A stretch of DNA of 48,483 bases from Gammaproteobacteria bacterium (GTDB lineage Bacteria > Pseudomonadota > Gammaproteobacteria > Arenicellales > UBA868): positions 1-48,483 of the forward strand of contig JAKUQS010000021.1 in the NCBI GenBank assembly GCA_022451485.1, written 5' to 3'. Of this stretch, positions 1-8,170 are shown in pieces. The notes beneath the pieces are model-generated. The model saw only the letters and a program-made list of their open reading frames with translations, searched no databases and had not been told where the DNA came from. How positions within the stretch are numbered: the first letter of the stretch is position 1; every line of letters begins with the position of its first letter. A program made the translations under genes and the position numbers.

Positions 1-159
1 GATCGACTAGTTGCCCATACGAGTGATGTCCCCGCCCGATTCTTACTAGTGGCGGGGCGGCCGATTGGCGAGCCCGTAGCACGCTACGGGCCCTTTGTAA
101 TGAACACCCAGGATGAAGTTCAGCAAGCCATGCGAGATTATCAAACCGGTCTTTTCTAA
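1..159 (+). CDS. Pirin family protein, C-terminal fragment (5' end outside window)
   Basis: Frame 1 is open from the first base to TAA and encodes the last 52 residues of a protein. It contains [18 protein letters not shown] followed by a short helix ([12 protein letters not shown]), which I recognise as the C-terminal cupin end of pirin-type proteins. Pirins are bicupin metal proteins with quercetinase or redox-regulatory roles; the N-terminal metal-binding cupin lies outside the window, so activity cannot be judged. It converges on the PaiB-like gene with 74 nt between the stops. The family call is by memory of the C-terminal motif. Confidence 0.75.
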   Translation, partial: DRLVAHTSDVPARFLLVAGRPIGEPVARYGPFVMNTQDEVQQAMRDYQTGLF

Positions 160-233
160 TTTCGGGCGTCAGCGATAAACACTAAACCATCACACAGCCC
201 GTCTAAGTAAAAAAAAGATCGTGCTTAACGGCA

Positions 234-878
234 TTACTCCCTATGACTCTCTTGGTCAGCGGTGGCGATCATTGCCTCTGCAATTTCCAGGCGTGATGAT
301 CCGCCAATGCACTTTAAACCAGCCGCTGCACTCCGCCGATCGGCTACAGAGTGGTTCTGTCCAACTTTCCATTTACCCTCTAACTGTTCTATCTCTATCG
401 AAAAACCCACGATGCCCCCGCGCATTTTCTTGTAAGGGCCAGGATCGAGTCCTTCCACCCGCCACGGCACTTTTTCTAGCTCCCCCTCGCTATGATTGGT
501 TAAGTCTTCAAGACCACCCATTAACCTCTGATCATTCACTCGCTGCGGACACCCCTTGGCGTGAACTGCCATGAAATTCCACGTCGGCACTTTGCCGGCA
601 CTTTCGTACCAGTCGGGGGAAATGTAGGCATGTGCTCCGGTGAACACCACGGTGACTTGCCGATCAGAGCAAAGTCGTTGTACAACCGGATTTGCGGCTG
701 CAACATGGAGAAACAGAGTTCCGTAAGCATTCTTACCTGTATTCAATGTCACTGGTAAATGCTGCGCGTCGATGGAACCCGATGGATCAGCGGAAATCAA
801 TACAGCAAACGGATACGCCCGCATCAAGTCGTGCATCTTGCTGACCGAAGGTTGAACAAAAAATGATGGGATATACAT
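234..878 (-). CDS. PaiB-like FMN-binding negative transcriptional regulator family protein
   Basis: A 214-aa protein beginning MYIPSFF, the typical start of the PaiB/FMN-binding split-barrel family. It carries the family blocks HLPVTLN near residue 60, HVAAANP near 78, VVFTGAHAYISPDWY near 98-112, VPTWNF near 117 and a C-terminal MRGGIVGFSIEIEQLEGKWK. Length matches the family (about 205-215). Family members bind flavin and in Bacillus repress protease synthesis and sporulation genes; most proteobacterial members have no proven target. An AAGGAG ribosome site lies about 7 nt before the ATG. It diverges from the EamA gene across 233 nt and is the only intact candidate regulator in the window. 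Confidence 0.85.
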   Translation of the reverse strand: MYIPSFFVQPSVSKMHDLMRAYPFAVLISADPSGSIDAQHLPVTLNTGKNAYGTLFLHVAAANPVVQRLCSDRQVTVVFTGAHAYISPDWYESAGKVPTWNFMAVHAKGCPQRVNDQRLMGGLEDLTNHSEGELEKVPWRVEGLDPGPYKKMRGGIVGFSIEIEQLEGKWKVGQNHSVADRRSAAAGLKCIGGSSRLEIAEAMIATADQESHRE

Positions 879-1111
879 ACTAAGACTCCTTGATCGGTGG
901 AGCGAAAAAGCAACCCTATTGAGGCACTGACCCGCTGATCATCCAATAATTTATCGTGCGCTGTTCCAACCCCTATTAGCGTAAGCTAGCCGACCGAGCG
1001 CCTTTACCGGATGCACTGCCGTAGAATGAACTCCCATCACTCGACGATACAACGCTCCCCACGAATGACGTCGAGATCCATATTGCTCCTGATTTTGGAA
1101 GGAAAACCTTG

Positions 1112-1993
1112 ATGTGGTCTGATGCCATTCGACGGCATGCGGTTGCAATGATTGCCCTCAGTAGCCTGCTGGTTTCAGTCAATGGCCTTGCGATTCGCAC
1201 TATTGAAAGCACAAATCCTTGGCAACTGATATTCGTGCGTCAGAGTTTCTTTGTCCCAACGCTGATACTAATTCTACTACTACGTTACCGAAAAAATATT
1301 GTTCCAGTTTTTATCAACATTGGCCTCCCAGGACTTTTCGGAGGTGCCGCTATCGCTCTCGCCAACGTCTGCATGATTCTGGCGATGACTTATACAACGG
1401 TTGCAAATACCCTATTTACATTGGGTGCCTGTCCACTGATCACCGCAGTCCTCGCTCGAATAATCTTGAAGGAACGGCTCACACCAGCGACATTAATCGC
1501 CACGCTCGTCGCCATGACTGGCATCGGCATCATGGTCAGTGGAGGTGTCATGGGAGGCGGTGTGGTGGGCAACCTGATTGCTCTTGCTTGTGCGCTCTTC
1601 TTTTCACTATTTGTCATTTGTCTTCGTATTGGGAAAGATCGTGACATGTTGCCGACCAGCGTCATCGGCGCAATTTTCAGTGTCGCCATCGGAGCCATTG
1701 GCTGTCAATTCGATTTTCACATGTCAAACCAAGACCTGTGGCTATGTTTTGTATGGGGCGGCTTACTGATGACCGCGGTCCATACTTTGTTTACACTTGC
1801 GTCGCGCTTTGTTGCGGGTGCAGAAATCATGCTGATCTCCCTGATCGAATTCATGCTTGGCCCGATTTGGGTTTGGCTCGTGTACAGCGAAGCACCCGGC
1901 ACAACAGGTTTAATCGGTGGTGCCCTGGTGCTCGGCGCGGTCACCATCCGCAGTGTCATGTTGATCCATCATCAACGGAGCGATAGCCCCTGA
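1112..1993 (+). CDS. DMT superfamily permease with two EamA domains
   Basis: A 293-aa, very hydrophobic protein with about ten predicted membrane helices arranged as two EamA repeats (roughly residues 10-140 and 150-285), typical of drug/metabolite transporters that export amino acids or metabolites. A TTG codon sits immediately before the ATG; I chose the ATG because AAGGA lies about 8 nt upstream of it. The gene converges on the PLP decarboxylase with only 6 nt between the stops. Its position next to the flavoprotein-amidinotransferase-decarboxylase cluster makes export of that cluster's product possible, but this is inference from location only. Substrate cannot be read from the sequence. 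Confidence 0.85.
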   Translation: MWSDAIRRHAVAMIALSSLLVSVNGLAIRTIESTNPWQLIFVRQSFFVPTLILILLLRYRKNIVPVFINIGLPGLFGGAAIALANVCMILAMTYTTVANTLFTLGACPLITAVLARIILKERLTPATLIATLVAMTGIGIMVSGGVMGGGVVGNLIALACALFFSLFVICLRIGKDRDMLPTSVIGAIFSVAIGAIGCQFDFHMSNQDLWLCFVWGGLLMTAVHTLFTLASRFVAGAEIMLISLIEFMLGPIWVWLVYSEAPGTTGLIGGALVLGAVTIRSVMLIHHQRSDSP

Positions 1994-1999
1994 GGAGGA

Positions 2000-3328
2000 T
2001 CACGAATCGCACAACGTAGTCAATAACTCATCCAGCTGCGCTAGTGTTGTCGCAGGAGGCAGTAAAACTGCACGGAAATACAAACGATCCCTCCATCGGG
2101 ACAAACTAAACCAACCCGGTGCATCGGCCGTCATGCGACGATGCCTGTCAGTAATCTCGTCTTCGGATGTCACACCGTTCAAAGAAAAGCATTGCAGATT
2201 AAGTTCAGGTCGGTGTGCCGGCTCCGTCGTCGTTCGATCCACCAACCTTCCATGAAACGCCTCAGTCAGCGCCATCGCGCTATCTATCTGCTCCCCGAGC
2301 GCACGAGTACCGACCACCTGAAGCAAAGTCCACAAAGTGAGGGCATCTGCACGGCGCGACCCCTGCAATCCCCACTGTCCCCGATGCGCAGCCCCTGTCA
2401 CCGAATAGGGCAACGAAACACCGAAACGCGCGTCATGCTCAGCGCCCGCTTGAAACAATACCACCGCACACACTCGAGGAACATACATCCACTTTTGTGG
2501 TCCAATCACCACGGAATCGGCGACATCAATTCCCTCCAATTGGTGTCGATGCTGACCACTAAGACACAGGGCACCACCGTAAATTGCGTCCACATGAAAC
2601 CAGGCGCCATGACGGCGACAAATCACCCCTATCTCCGCTAGAGGGTCAATCGCCCCGTGGATCGTTGAGCCGGCCACCACCGCGACAATATTGTGCAGCC
2701 CGGCATGACGGGAAAGTTGTTCCTCCAGCACGGCTGGCTGACAACGGCCTGTGTCATCTCCTGGCGTCACCACGATATGCGCCTTTGGAATGCCGAGTAC
2801 CGCCGCCGCTTTCATAACCGAAGCATGGTGGCATTCCGACACATGTAGGCGCACCCGATCGCGGCCCTCGATATTCTCGAATCCACCGCAGGCCACAAAC
2901 AACGCAGTCAGATTGGCGATCGACCCGCCACTGCAGAACGTACCCGTACTAGTGACAGGCAAGCCCAACCGCTGAGCGAATGCCCCAATCAACCCCTCTT
3001 CAATTTGGCTCGCAAAGGGCGACAACTCACGAAAGAGTAAGTTGTTATTGAGCGCGGAAACAATACAATCTGTCAGCGCTGCAACCGGATGCGGTGCAGT
3101 GTCCATGTGACCCAACATGGTTGGCTCAGCAAGTCTGGTGCTACGCTCAACAATCTCTTGCCACAGACCTGGCAAGGCCTCCACACCTACGCCTTCCTCC
3201 GGTAATACGGACGTCACCGGGGTTTCACTCGGTATCACCCGCCCCGTTGCCGGACGATAGATTGTTTCGAGCGTACGGCCCAGTGTGTTGGCTAGTGGCG
3301 CTACATCCAGATCAGAAAAATTTATCAT
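2000..3328 (-). CDS. Group II pyridoxal-phosphate-dependent amino acid decarboxylase
   Basis: A 442-aa fold-type I PLP enzyme of the glutamate/DABA/aromatic amino acid decarboxylase group. Visible features are SGGSIANLTAL near residue 133, the stacking histidine in SECHHAS near 168, the PLP-nitrogen aspartate in HVDAIYGG (about D247) and the Schiff-base lysine in GPQKWMYVP (about K279). It would decarboxylate an amino acid to an amine; the substrate is unknown. The ATG chosen is 6 nt inside an in-frame GTG; no good ribosome site distinguishes them. It is the third gene of a minus-strand cluster after the amidinotransferase (73 nt gap), so its substrate may be a guanidino or hydroxylated amino acid (inference). 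Confidence 0.85.
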   Translation of the reverse strand: MINFSDLDVAPLANTLGRTLETIYRPATGRVIPSETPVTSVLPEEGVGVEALPGLWQEIVERSTRLAEPTMLGHMDTAPHPVAALTDCIVSALNNNLLFRELSPFASQIEEGLIGAFAQRLGLPVTSTGTFCSGGSIANLTALFVACGGFENIEGRDRVRLHVSECHHASVMKAAAVLGIPKAHIVVTPGDDTGRCQPAVLEEQLSRHAGLHNIVAVVAGSTIHGAIDPLAEIGVICRRHGAWFHVDAIYGGALCLSGQHRHQLEGIDVADSVVIGPQKWMYVPRVCAVVLFQAGAEHDARFGVSLPYSVTGAAHRGQWGLQGSRRADALTLWTLLQVVGTRALGEQIDSAMALTEAFHGRLVDRTTTEPAHRPELNLQCFSLNGVTSEDEITDRHRRMTADAPGWFSLSRWRDRLYFRAVLLPPATTLAQLDELLTTLCDS

Positions 3329-3401
3329 TTCCACGCGAATAGATACCGTAATAAGTTTTCCTATCTAGCATTCATGCGAGAACCCCATAGACGCGCAATC
3401 A

Positions 3402-4547
3402 TCAGATCTGAGTGCCAGGCACCTGTTTGGGGAAATAATCCTCGCACTTTCCTTCACGAAATACATCGGCGGTCGCACAGTGCAGCCCACCACCAAAGGG
3501 ATAGGCATCTCGGAATGGCATTGGAATGACTTCAAACTGGAGTTTGTCCAGTTGATCCATCTGATGCACCTCACTGGCTTCAACTATTACTGTTTGGTGA
3601 TTCACTACCAACACATTCATCGATAACCAAACACTCGAGTAGCATAACGGAGGGGGTTTGTCGTTCGCTGGTTGAGCCGCATCGATGATTTCCCAGTCAT
3701 TCGCTTCGAAGATTTTTCTCTGCTCCGCTGGTAATGGTCGTTTGGGATTATTCATTACCAAACCAGGTCGCAGTGGAACAAATGTCGCATCGATATGAAT
3801 CGGGTATGGATCACCTGGGAAATTGACCGCATGCACCCGGTGATCTGGGTAATGGCGCTTCAACCATTCCATTCCACGCCGGTTCGTGGTCAGTCCATGT
3901 TGGCAGAAGAGATCCTTACCAATGCGAAGTACATCAGCGGCGTCAAAAAGCGGTTCGTGCTCAGTGGTGACGAAATCTAACGCGGCTGTACGCCGTAATC
4001 TCTCTTCCAGGGTGATTTCATCAAAATAACCCACCTGATAAGCGTCAGGGGTCAGGCGGGGCCGCGGGGCCTGCTCCCAGCGAAACTCCGGGTCTTCATC
4101 GAAGTAACGCTGCATCAAGTCATGGTAAGCAAGATATTCCCAGTAGCGACAACGAAATGACATCGGTGCCGAAAGAATCTCCTTACCCACGGTCAACAAC
4201 ACATCGCGTGGTGGCATACAGCCAAACATTGTCCCCGTCATAAAATCCGGTGTTGTCACGGCCTGATTCCATTGAATCGGCGTTGGCCGATCGACCCGTA
4301 TTCCCTTGGCTTCAAGCGCCTGCGTCAGTGTATCCAGTTGCCGGTTGGCCGCTTCTACCGTGTGCAACGGTCGTGGTCCCCAGAGGCCACGCATATCACT
4401 GTCCTCTGGAATTTTAGCTTCAGTCGCCGGTTCAGTAGGCGGGATACAGGTGAAGTCTGCGCGACCAACGATCACGTGACGCAACGAATCAAAGTCATTC
4501 CAAGAATTGACAACTGTCTTTGACATCAAATCCTTCGTCTCATTCAT
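3402..4547 (-). CDS. Glycine amidinotransferase (AGAT)-like amidinotransferase
   Basis: A 381-aa member of the arginine:glycine amidinotransferase family, which moves the amidino group of arginine to an acceptor amine through a thioester on cysteine. The triad is visible: D202 in EPLFDAADVLRIGKD, H251 in IHIDATF, and C357 in FGGGLHCATADVFREG, corresponding to D254, H303 and C407 of human AGAT as I recall it. Just before the histidine the human enzyme has NPM where this one has YPI, so the acceptor may not be glycine. Its ATG overlaps the TGA of the upstream flavoprotein gene in an ATGA, so the two are translationally coupled. Alternatives are inosamine-type or lysine amidinotransferases. Confidence 0.88.
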   Translation of the reverse strand: MNETKDLMSKTVVNSWNDFDSLRHVIVGRADFTCIPPTEPATEAKIPEDSDMRGLWGPRPLHTVEAANRQLDTLTQALEAKGIRVDRPTPIQWNQAVTTPDFMTGTMFGCMPPRDVLLTVGKEILSAPMSFRCRYWEYLAYHDLMQRYFDEDPEFRWEQAPRPRLTPDAYQVGYFDEITLEERLRRTAALDFVTTEHEPLFDAADVLRIGKDLFCQHGLTTNRRGMEWLKRHYPDHRVHAVNFPGDPYPIHIDATFVPLRPGLVMNNPKRPLPAEQRKIFEANDWEIIDAAQPANDKPPPLCYSSVWLSMNVLVVNHQTVIVEASEVHQMDQLDKLQFEVIPMPFRDAYPFGGGLHCATADVFREGKCEDYFPKQVPGTQI

Positions 4548-6052
4548 TCTTTAGTACAACCTGTGTCACAACATTGTCCGGGCTGTTGTGCCGTTGAACG
4601 GTTGAACGAATCACTCGCAACTCCCCGGTCAATCAGTCGCTCCACCAATTTTCTCCGCTCCGGAATAGGGTAGCGACGGTGAATCTCACTCTTCATCGCC
4701 TCCGGTGACCCGCCTCCATGCAAACTGATCACAGACATCCAGCCACCGGCATCGGTCGCTGTGATGTCCTCTATAAATCGCGCCACCGAGGCCCGACGCT
4801 CGTAAGACACGTCTGCCCGCCCCTGCAGCACCAAGGCAAGATCAGGCCCTGTTTCCGGATTGTGATCGTCCTCGGGCAAAGGCAAAGTGACGATCAATCC
4901 GCCCGACACCGTGTGTGCTAATCGATGCATGTCGTAAATCTGATTCGCGAGCAGCAATTTCCCAATATTGGCATAAACCGGTTCGGGCATTGTATTTCCA
5001 GCGGATTCCTCAGTGCCATAAACCGAGGCCGCAACGCCGCAGGCATAAAAACCCTCCACCACTTTAATCAATTCAACCATAGTATCCCGAAGGTTCGCGT
5101 TGCCCGTCATGCTAAGACCGTTCGCCTCAATCATTAACGCACCAGCACCAATCAAAAGATCACCAAAACCCGCCCGAGCACCAATGCAGGTATGCCGATG
5201 ATGCGTAGCATAGCTCTTGGTTAGGTGATCAACGTGCATCCATTCACCACACAGGAAAACGTGCTTCCACGGCACGAAGACCTTATCAAAGTGACATAGG
5301 CCAGTCGTCTGACCGTAACGAGCGCTGAAAAGTGCCCCACTCTCACCGGGTCTGCCGGCCGGTCGGGCCACAATAGTGAGCCCCGGCGTGTCAATCGGTA
5401 CCGCACAAGCCACGGAAAAATCTGTATCTTCCTTAACCATATTCCGCCCTGGCAAAACCAGCAAATGGTGCACATAAGGTGCGGCTGTCACGATTGCCTT
5501 GGTTCCAGAGATGACAATGCCATCGGCGCGACGTTCAATCACACGCAAATAACTGTCAGGGTTAGACTGCTGATGCGGGCGCAAACTGCGATCCCCCTTG
5601 GCATCAGTCATGGCTATACCGACAGTGAGGTCAGCATCCTGCGATTGATGCAGATACTCGAGAAACCGCGCGTGATATTCCGTTCCCTCAGCCTGATCAA
5701 CTAACGCGCTAGATTGGTACACCGCGTTAAAACCATCCATACTCAAATAGCGCATCGCACAACCGGTCTCCTGGCAAACGAGACGGGTGTATTCCAGTTT
5801 ATGCAATAGGTCGTCGGTCGACGAATTAATGTGCAAGAATCGGTTAACGACTTGCCCGCTTGTCTCTTGAGTCGCACACGCGAGGGGACGATGTGTGGGT
5901 GATCGTGCGTAATCATAGGTTACACCCACCGCATTGACACCCGCCGCCAACAGGGGTTCATCAGCAACACTTTCCACCCGCTGTCCACGAACAAAAACCG
6001 TTGGATTAAATGCTCGCAGGGACTCACGATAATCTTGGGAAGACATCAACAT
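4544..6052 (-). CDS. Flavoprotein of the HpaB / 4-hydroxybutyryl-CoA dehydratase superfamily, iron-sulfur ligands incomplete
   Basis: A 502-aa protein that reads along its whole length like AbfD (4-hydroxybutyryl-CoA dehydratase): MLMSSQDYRESL start, STDDLLHKLEYTR near 78-90, MDGFNAVYQ near 105, AMTDAKGDRSLRP near 147-159, and GGGSPEA near the C terminus. AbfD holds a 4Fe-4S cluster with three Cys and one His. From memory of the alignment, C98 and H285 are kept, but the second and third cysteines become Y102 and A292. It is therefore unlikely to be the dehydratase and more likely an FAD or FADH2-dependent hydroxylase like HpaB or PvcC, or a new activity. The C terminus ends in a short Cys-rich tail (QCCDTGCTKE). 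Coupled by ATGA overlap to the amidinotransferase. Confidence 0.8.
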   Translation of the reverse strand: MLMSSQDYRESLRAFNPTVFVRGQRVESVADEPLLAAGVNAVGVTYDYARSPTHRPLACATQETSGQVVNRFLHINSSTDDLLHKLEYTRLVCQETGCAMRYLSMDGFNAVYQSSALVDQAEGTEYHARFLEYLHQSQDADLTVGIAMTDAKGDRSLRPHQQSNPDSYLRVIERRADGIVISGTKAIVTAAPYVHHLLVLPGRNMVKEDTDFSVACAVPIDTPGLTIVARPAGRPGESGALFSARYGQTTGLCHFDKVFVPWKHVFLCGEWMHVDHLTKSYATHHRHTCIGARAGFGDLLIGAGALMIEANGLSMTGNANLRDTMVELIKVVEGFYACGVAASVYGTEESAGNTMPEPVYANIGKLLLANQIYDMHRLAHTVSGGLIVTLPLPEDDHNPETGPDLALVLQGRADVSYERRASVARFIEDITATDAGGWMSVISLHGGGSPEAMKSEIHRRYPIPERRKLVERLIDRGVASDSFNRSTAQQPGQCCDTGCTKE

Positions 6053-6244
6053 TGGCTTGAGCTCATTCTGAATAAAGTTATGGATACATCTTAAAATGTG
6101 TACAAGAAACTAGCGTTTAGGTTTTCTGGTGCGTCGGAATCATAACACCCAGGCCAAATACGCTGTCTTCCACGAGACGTTGGCCTTGCACGTTAGCTAT
6201 CGCTCACGTACCTTTTGCTTAACCCTATCCTAATAGAGATGCTT

Positions 6245-7030
6245 ATGTTTGACCCCCAACCAATGGCTGAGCGACTTTTGTCAGCCCGCCGCCCCGGCGA
6301 TGCACTTCCAGGCATGCCAGATCACCTGTCGCCAACGACTGTTATGGAGGCTTATGCGGTTCAGGATGCATTAGTGACTTTACTGGCTACCCAGCACGGT
6401 GAACCAGCCGGTTACAAGATAGGTTGCACTAACGCGGGTGCCCGGGCGCTGTTGCAGGTCGATCACCCATTTATGGGACGTTGCTTTAAAAACGGTATTG
6501 TCAGTTCACCGACGCAGATTCGGGCATCAGAAATGCACATGACTGGCATCGAGCCAGAAATCGCCCTCCGCATAGGTACAGACATGCCCACTAAAACTAC
6601 GCCGTGGAATACACAGGAAGCGGTCGAGCACGTTGCTCAAATAATGCCGGCCATCGAAGTGGTCGAAAGTCGCTTCAGCACGTGGCCAGCAGTTGGACCG
6701 CTCGGCGCCATTGCCGATAATGGAGTCCATCGAGTGCTCATTGTGGGCCCTGCCACGTCAGACTGGACACGTGAATCGGTGGACCAGGCCACCGTGCTTT
6801 TACAATCCAACGGCACCGAAGCCGATTCAGGCACTGCCGACAATGTCGACGGTGGGCCGTTTGGTGCCCTTGCCTGGCTAGCGAATCACCTCAATGACCG
6901 TGGGCGCCAACTACAAACCGGCGACATCGTCACCACCGGTGTCATGTGCAAAATCTACAGTGGCCACGCGGGGGAACAACTTATTGCCCATTACGGTGAT
7001 CTAGGCGAAATCCAGCTCACGATTGAATAG
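6245..7030 (+). CDS. 2-keto-4-pentenoate hydratase family protein (FAH superfamily)
   Basis: A 261-aa protein of the MhpD/HpaH hydratase branch of the fumarylacetoacetate hydrolase superfamily. Visible are AGYKIGCTNAGARALLQVDHPFMGR (read in two pieces: AGYKIGCTN, then ALLQVDHPF), the metal-binding EPEIALRIG near residue 100 with a second carboxylate in AIEVVESRF, and the C-terminal GDIVTTGVMCKIY. Such enzymes hydrate 2-oxo-pent-4-enoates from meta-cleavage of aromatics, or decarboxylate oxaloacetate-like acids. No ring-cleavage genes are present, so the aromatic role is uncertain. Three in-frame starts (TTG 6215, ATG 6239, ATG 6245) exist; 6245 is best placed after AGAGA. It diverges from the flavoprotein gene over 192 nt. 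Confidence 0.8.
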   Translation: MFDPQPMAERLLSARRPGDALPGMPDHLSPTTVMEAYAVQDALVTLLATQHGEPAGYKIGCTNAGARALLQVDHPFMGRCFKNGIVSSPTQIRASEMHMTGIEPEIALRIGTDMPTKTTPWNTQEAVEHVAQIMPAIEVVESRFSTWPAVGPLGAIADNGVHRVLIVGPATSDWTRESVDQATVLLQSNGTEADSGTADNVDGGPFGALAWLANHLNDRGRQLQTGDIVTTGVMCKIYSGHAGEQLIAHYGDLGEIQLTIE

Positions 7031-7082
7031 GTCGGACCCACTGCCAGTGCATGACACGCGTCTATTGGAGATGGCGCGCAGT

Positions 7083-8114
7083 TCAAGGCGACCGTGGCGG
7101 ATAGACTGACAAATCGATTCCGCCACGATTGGCCCAGACGACCATCTCCTGCCAGACCTCATCAGCTACCGGCACCCCATTACGCTCACGCTCAGCTAGA
7201 CAATGCTGCTCAGGTTCACCGGGAATCAGCACCTCATCAAACCCTTCCGCCGGTGCGCTCAATTTAACCCAGTCAAGATACGCGTCCATTCGTGCCTGAT
7301 AAGGTTGTCCAGCGCCCAAACGATCGAGATCAATCGCGATCATTATCCAATTCAATGCCCGCGGATCACCCAATACACCATGCGTGAGTAATTCCGCAAT
7401 CAGCCCCAAGCCGTATCCCTTCGGCCCAGCGGCCGGCAATAACACACCCCCGCCATAGTAGTCGCGAACATCGGTACTCGGTCTTCCAGACTGATCGAGT
7501 ATCAAGCCCGGCACCAGCGGTTCATTCGTCTTGCTAGCGGCAAGCAGTTTTCCTTGAGCGACCACCGACGTTGCAAAATCAACGACCACCGCCCCCGTGG
7601 GGCCACCGGGCAAAGCAAAAGCATAGGGATTAGTGGACATCACCCCTTCACGACCGCCGTATGGCGCGACTTTCGGTTTTCCGCGGGCATGACTACCCCC
7701 ACCCGTAATAACAGCTAAGCAGTTACCCCGAGCAATGGTCTCAGCGAATGCTCCAATTCTGCCCGTATGTCCACAATTGATGACGGTTGCAGTTGCCATT
7801 CCTTGCTCACGTGCGCGTTCCAACACCGTTTCAGCTGCTATTTGCATTGCCGGCACGCCATGACCACCGCCACCGTCTACACGAATCAGGCTGTCGCCGC
7901 TAGAAGTCACGGTCGCCTCACCGGCTGGGTCAAATATTCCCTCAACGATCTGTTCTCGATACTGTGCAAATCGAACCACACCATGGGAATCCACCCCCCT
8001 AAGTGCGTTTCCCATCACATGGGCCGCGACGGTGCCTGCCGCACGCTCTGCCATGCCCCCTTTCACCAGCAGCAACGCGCCAAGCGTCTCAAGTACGTTC
8101 ACATCAAATCGCAC
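7083..8114 (-). CDS. Ldh2 family malate/L-lactate/ureidoglycolate-type dehydrogenase
   Basis: A 343-aa NAD(P)-dependent oxidoreductase of the Ldh2 family (YbiC, AllD, DpkA, sulfolactate dehydrogenase ComC), whose members oxidise 2-hydroxy acids or reduce cyclic imines. Family blocks are GVDSHGVVRFAQY (about 37-49) containing the catalytic His, NCGHTGRIGAFAE near 112, STNPYAFALPG near 157, VDFATSVVAQGKL near 175 and GPKGYGLGLIAELL near 229. The start is GTG with GAGAG about 8 nt upstream. It lies 56 nt downstream of the cysteine synthase on the same strand. Substrate cannot be assigned by eye; a delta-1-piperideine or pyrroline imine reductase is an alternative to a hydroxy-acid dehydrogenase. 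Confidence 0.85.
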   Translation of the reverse strand: MRFDVNVLETLGALLLVKGGMAERAAGTVAAHVMGNALRGVDSHGVVRFAQYREQIVEGIFDPAGEATVTSSGDSLIRVDGGGGHGVPAMQIAAETVLERAREQGMATATVINCGHTGRIGAFAETIARGNCLAVITGGGSHARGKPKVAPYGGREGVMSTNPYAFALPGGPTGAVVVDFATSVVAQGKLLAASKTNEPLVPGLILDQSGRPSTDVRDYYGGGVLLPAAGPKGYGLGLIAELLTHGVLGDPRALNWIMIAIDLDRLGAGQPYQARMDAYLDWVKLSAPAEGFDEVLIPGEPEQHCLAERERNGVPVADEVWQEMVVWANRGGIDLSVYPPRSP

Positions 8115-8170
8115 GTTTTAAACTCTCGCCCAAATGAGCAGTGATAACCGCCATTGGTGGTTCATCCGCT

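Noticed and set aside
208-215. Run of eight A between the pirin and PaiB-like genes as a minus-strand terminator tail
   Set aside because: No stem-loop precedes the T-run on the minus strand, so a terminator is not supported.
4544-6052. 4-hydroxybutyryl-CoA dehydratase as the identity of the flavoprotein
   Set aside because: Two of the four cluster ligands are replaced, and no 4-hydroxybutyrate genes are nearby.
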